NCBI GenBank assembly: GCA_934662505.1
Contig: CAKUKE010000018.1
Span: forward strand, 1 to 39,844
Source: an uncultured Clostridia bacterium
Lineage (GTDB): Bacteria > Bacillota > Clostridia > Christensenellales > Aristaeellaceae
Reading direction: 5' to 3'
Length of the DNA stretch: 39,844 nt
Shown: piece by piece, positions 37,912 through 39,844 of the stretch
Numbering within the stretch: the first letter of the stretch is position 1
Layout: every line of letters begins with the position of its first letter
Made by a program: the position numbers and the translations under genes
The notes under the pieces: generated by a model
Database searches by the model: none
The model's input: only the letters and a program-made list of their open reading frames with translations
What the model was told of the DNA's origin: nothing

Positions 37912-39844
37912 TTACCGGACGGACACCTCGCCGCCGGACACCCAGTCAGATTTATTCCCCTTTGCATCCTGCACCTTGACGGTCATGGTGTAGGTGCCCG
38001 TTTCGGTGAAATCGATGCGGTAGTTGTCCGCCGTGATCCAGCCGGAGTTGTGATAGACAACGCCGGCCTTATACAGACGGAAGTAGTAGGTATACGGCGC
38101 GGTTCCGCCCTGTGCCGTGGCGTAGTAACGGTTGGGCTGACCCACCTCACGTTCCGTGTACTTGCCGGACACCTTCACTGTGGGGTTGGTCGCCGCAGCG
38201 GATGCTTTGACCACCGTCTTGGTGCATTCCACCCAGTCGGATTTATTCCCCTTCGCGTCCTGCACCTTCACGGCCATGGTATAGGTTCCCGTTTCGGTGA
38301 AATCGATGCGGTAGTTGTCCGCCGTGATCCAGCCGGAGTTGTGGTAGACCGCACCGTCCTTATACAGGCGGAAGTAGTAGGTATAGGGTGCCGTACCGCC
38401 CTGCGCAGTTGCGTAGTAACGGTTAGGCTGACCGGGTTCGCGTTCCGTATATTTGCCCGTCGCCGTCGCGGTCAGGGGCTGGGCTGCCTTGACCACCGTC
38501 TTGACGCATTCCACCCAGTCCGTCTTGTTGCCCTTCGCATCCTGCACCTTGACCGTCATGGTGTACGTGCCTGCTTCGGTGAAATCGATGCGGTAGTTGT
38601 CTTCCATAATCCAGCCGGAGTTGTGGTAGACCGCTCCGTCCTTGTACAGACGGAAGTAGTAGGTATAAGGCGCCGTGCCGCCCTTCACAGCGGCGTAGTA
38701 ACGGTTAGGCTGACCCACTTCACGGTCGGTGTACTTGCCGGACACCTTCCCCGTTGGGTTGGTCGCCGCAGCGGATGCTTTGACCACCGTCTTGGTGCAT
38801 TCCACCCAGTCCGTCTTGTTGCCCTTCGCATCCTGCACCTTCACTGTCATGGTGTACGTGCCCGCTTCGGTAAAGTCGATACGGTAGTTGTCTTCCATAA
38901 TCCAGCCGGAGTTGTGGTAGACCGTATCACCTTTGTACAGGCGGAAATAGTAGGTATACGGTGCCGTCCCACCCTGCGCAGTTGCGTAGTAACGGTTGGG
39001 CTGACCCACCTCACGGTCGGTGTACTTGCCCGTTGCCGTCGCCGTAACGGGGACAATAACGACCGTCTCGCCGCTTTCCACAGGGTCGGACAGCACGCCG
39101 TTCTGATCCTGCACCATTACCTGCATCACGTACACGCCCGGCTCGGTGTAATCCACCCGGTAGTTGTCCTCGGCCAGCCATGCGCTCTCACTGTAGCGCA
39201 CGCGGTTCTTATACAGAGTGTACCGGTAGGTATAGGGTGCAAGCCCGCCCTCGGCGGTCGCGTAATAACGGTTCGCCTCGCCCACCGCGCGGGCGGCGTA
39301 CTTGGCCGTCACCGTAACTTTCGCTTCAGAAACCACTGTGATTTCTCCACTGCTTTCGATCTCGGACAGCTTGCCTTCCGTGGTTTTCGCTTGTACCTGC
39401 AGTTCATACACGCCCGGCTCAGTATAAGTTACATGTATATCTATTCCCCACAACGTATCGTAGCCGGTGGGATGACTCTCTGCCCTCCAAGTATCCATGT
39501 TCCAATCGGAGCCAACCCAGTCCGTTTCCCTATACACCGCGCCGTCCTTAAGCAAGGTATACTTAATGGAGCAGGAGGTCATAACGTTACTGACAGTTGC
39601 ACTGTACAAATAAGTTCCGACGTAGCCTGTCTTATTTCCACTGGTGAGATGCACCGAGACATTCAGCGCAGGTTCTTCAACCACGGTTTCCGCACTGCTC
39701 ACAGGCTCGGACAGTCTGTCCTTTGCATCCCTCACCTGCACCTGCATCACGTACACTGCCGCTTCCGTATACTCCACCTGATAGCTGCTTTCGGCAACCC
39801 AGTCACTCTCGCTGTATACCGCCCCATCCTTGAGCAGCGTATAC
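37912..39844 (-). CDS. Repeat protein, N terminus outside the window (partial)
   Basis: The frame is open to the right edge, so the N terminus, any signal peptide and any enzymatic domain are not visible. About 644 residues can be read. From the edge inward there is a partial divergent unit (KDGAVYSESDWVAESSY), then a second divergent unit with a long insert around GYDTLWGIDIHVTYTEPG, then a third with GEANRYYATAEGGLAPYTYR. Four highly uniform units end the protein, closing in SGGEVSVR with no wall-anchor motif. The units match those of the two downstream genes. A terminator separates it from them. Likely secreted by analogy; function unknown. Confidence 0.85.
   Translation of the reverse strand, partial: YTLLKDGAVYSESDWVAESSYQVEYTEAAVYVMQVQVRDAKDRLSEPVSSAETVVEEPALNVSVHLTSGNKTGYVGTYLYSATVSNVMTSCSIKYTLLKDGAVYRETDWVGSDWNMDTWRAESHPTGYDTLWGIDIHVTYTEPGVYELQVQAKTTEGKLSEIESSGEITVVSEAKVTVTAKYAARAVGEANRYYATAEGGLAPYTYRYTLYKNRVRYSESAWLAEDNYRVDYTEPGVYVMQVMVQDQNGVLSDPVESGETVVIVPVTATATGKYTDREVGQPNRYYATAQGGTAPYTYYFRLYKGDTVYHNSGWIMEDNYRIDFTEAGTYTMTVKVQDAKGNKTDWVECTKTVVKASAAATNPTGKVSGKYTDREVGQPNRYYAAVKGGTAPYTYYFRLYKDGAVYHNSGWIMEDNYRIDFTEAGTYTMTVKVQDAKGNKTDWVECVKTVVKAAQPLTATATGKYTEREPGQPNRYYATAQGGTAPYTYYFRLYKDGAVYHNSGWITADNYRIDFTETGTYTMAVKVQDAKGNKSDWVECTKTVVKASAAATNPTVKVSGKYTEREVGQPNRYYATAQGGTAPYTYYFRLYKAGVVYHNSGWITADNYRIDFTETGTYTMTVKVQDAKGNKSDWVSGGEVSVR
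37915..39053 (-). repeat. Four near-identical repeats arranged as a duplicated pair
   Basis: Anchors at 38129, 38420, 38702 and 38993 give alternating spacings of 291, 282 and 291 bp. Linkers coding KASAAATNPT occur only in units 2 and 4 (counted from the N-terminal side), at about 38184-38238 and 38757-38811, exactly 573 bp apart. Confidence 0.9.

Overview
This is a GC-rich chromosomal window from a spore-forming, probably host-associated member of the Clostridia (Firmicutes). Three observations support that: the sporulation genes yqfC/yqfD lie in the usual yqfC-yqfD-phoH-pgpH-ybeY-cdd-era order, whiA follows murB, and an L-box lysine riboswitch precedes an amino-acid ABC transporter. Nearly all genes are ordinary and tightly packed. 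No tRNA, rRNA, IS element, prophage or CRISPR array was recognised.

Layout. Positions 1-87 hold the 3' end of tuf, followed by its terminator and about 440 bp without a gene. From a clear promoter at 9120-9148, a ten-gene minus-strand operon runs down to a terminator at 573-600. Its genes are a membrane protein, rsuA, an rsmC-like methyltransferase, a pepV-like dipeptidase, a DUF1667 protein, a 3-methyladenine glycosylase, manA, murB, whiA and a Crh/HPr-nucleotidyltransferase fusion. A ttcA-like gene (9173-10003) has its own promoter upstream. From about 10130 the plus strand carries an inositol-monophosphatase-like gene and a PHP-type histidinol phosphatase, then yqfC, yqfD, phoH, pgpH, a ybeY-cdd fusion, era and a P-loop kinase-like gene. 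A diacylglycerol-kinase-like gene (19275-20156, minus) ends this section.

The middle is nutrient uptake and sugar use. It holds a cytoplasmic GH38 alpha-mannosidase (20470-23544), then a lysine riboswitch with terminator controlling a three-gene polar amino-acid (very likely lysine) ABC importer (23589-26295). Next is a rhaA-rhaD rhamnose pair (minus), with an operator-like inverted repeat over its promoter, divergent from an SGNH esterase. A UvrA2-like ABC ATPase (29902-32379) closes this part with a perfect-stem terminator.

The right end (32734-39844) is an island of three consecutive minus-strand genes for large secreted proteins. All are built from the same roughly 92-97-residue Ig-like repeat (core GQPNRYYA, GG-APYTYYFRLYKDG, SGW, DNYRIDFTE). 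One carries an N-terminal transglutaminase-like domain. One carries a signal peptide, a BIG2-like domain and an SH3-like domain. The third runs off the window, and its last four repeats look like a duplicated pair. No cell-wall anchor is visible at the C termini that can be read. Together with the Crh-nucleotidyltransferase fusion in the murB-whiA operon, this island is the least conventional content of the window.
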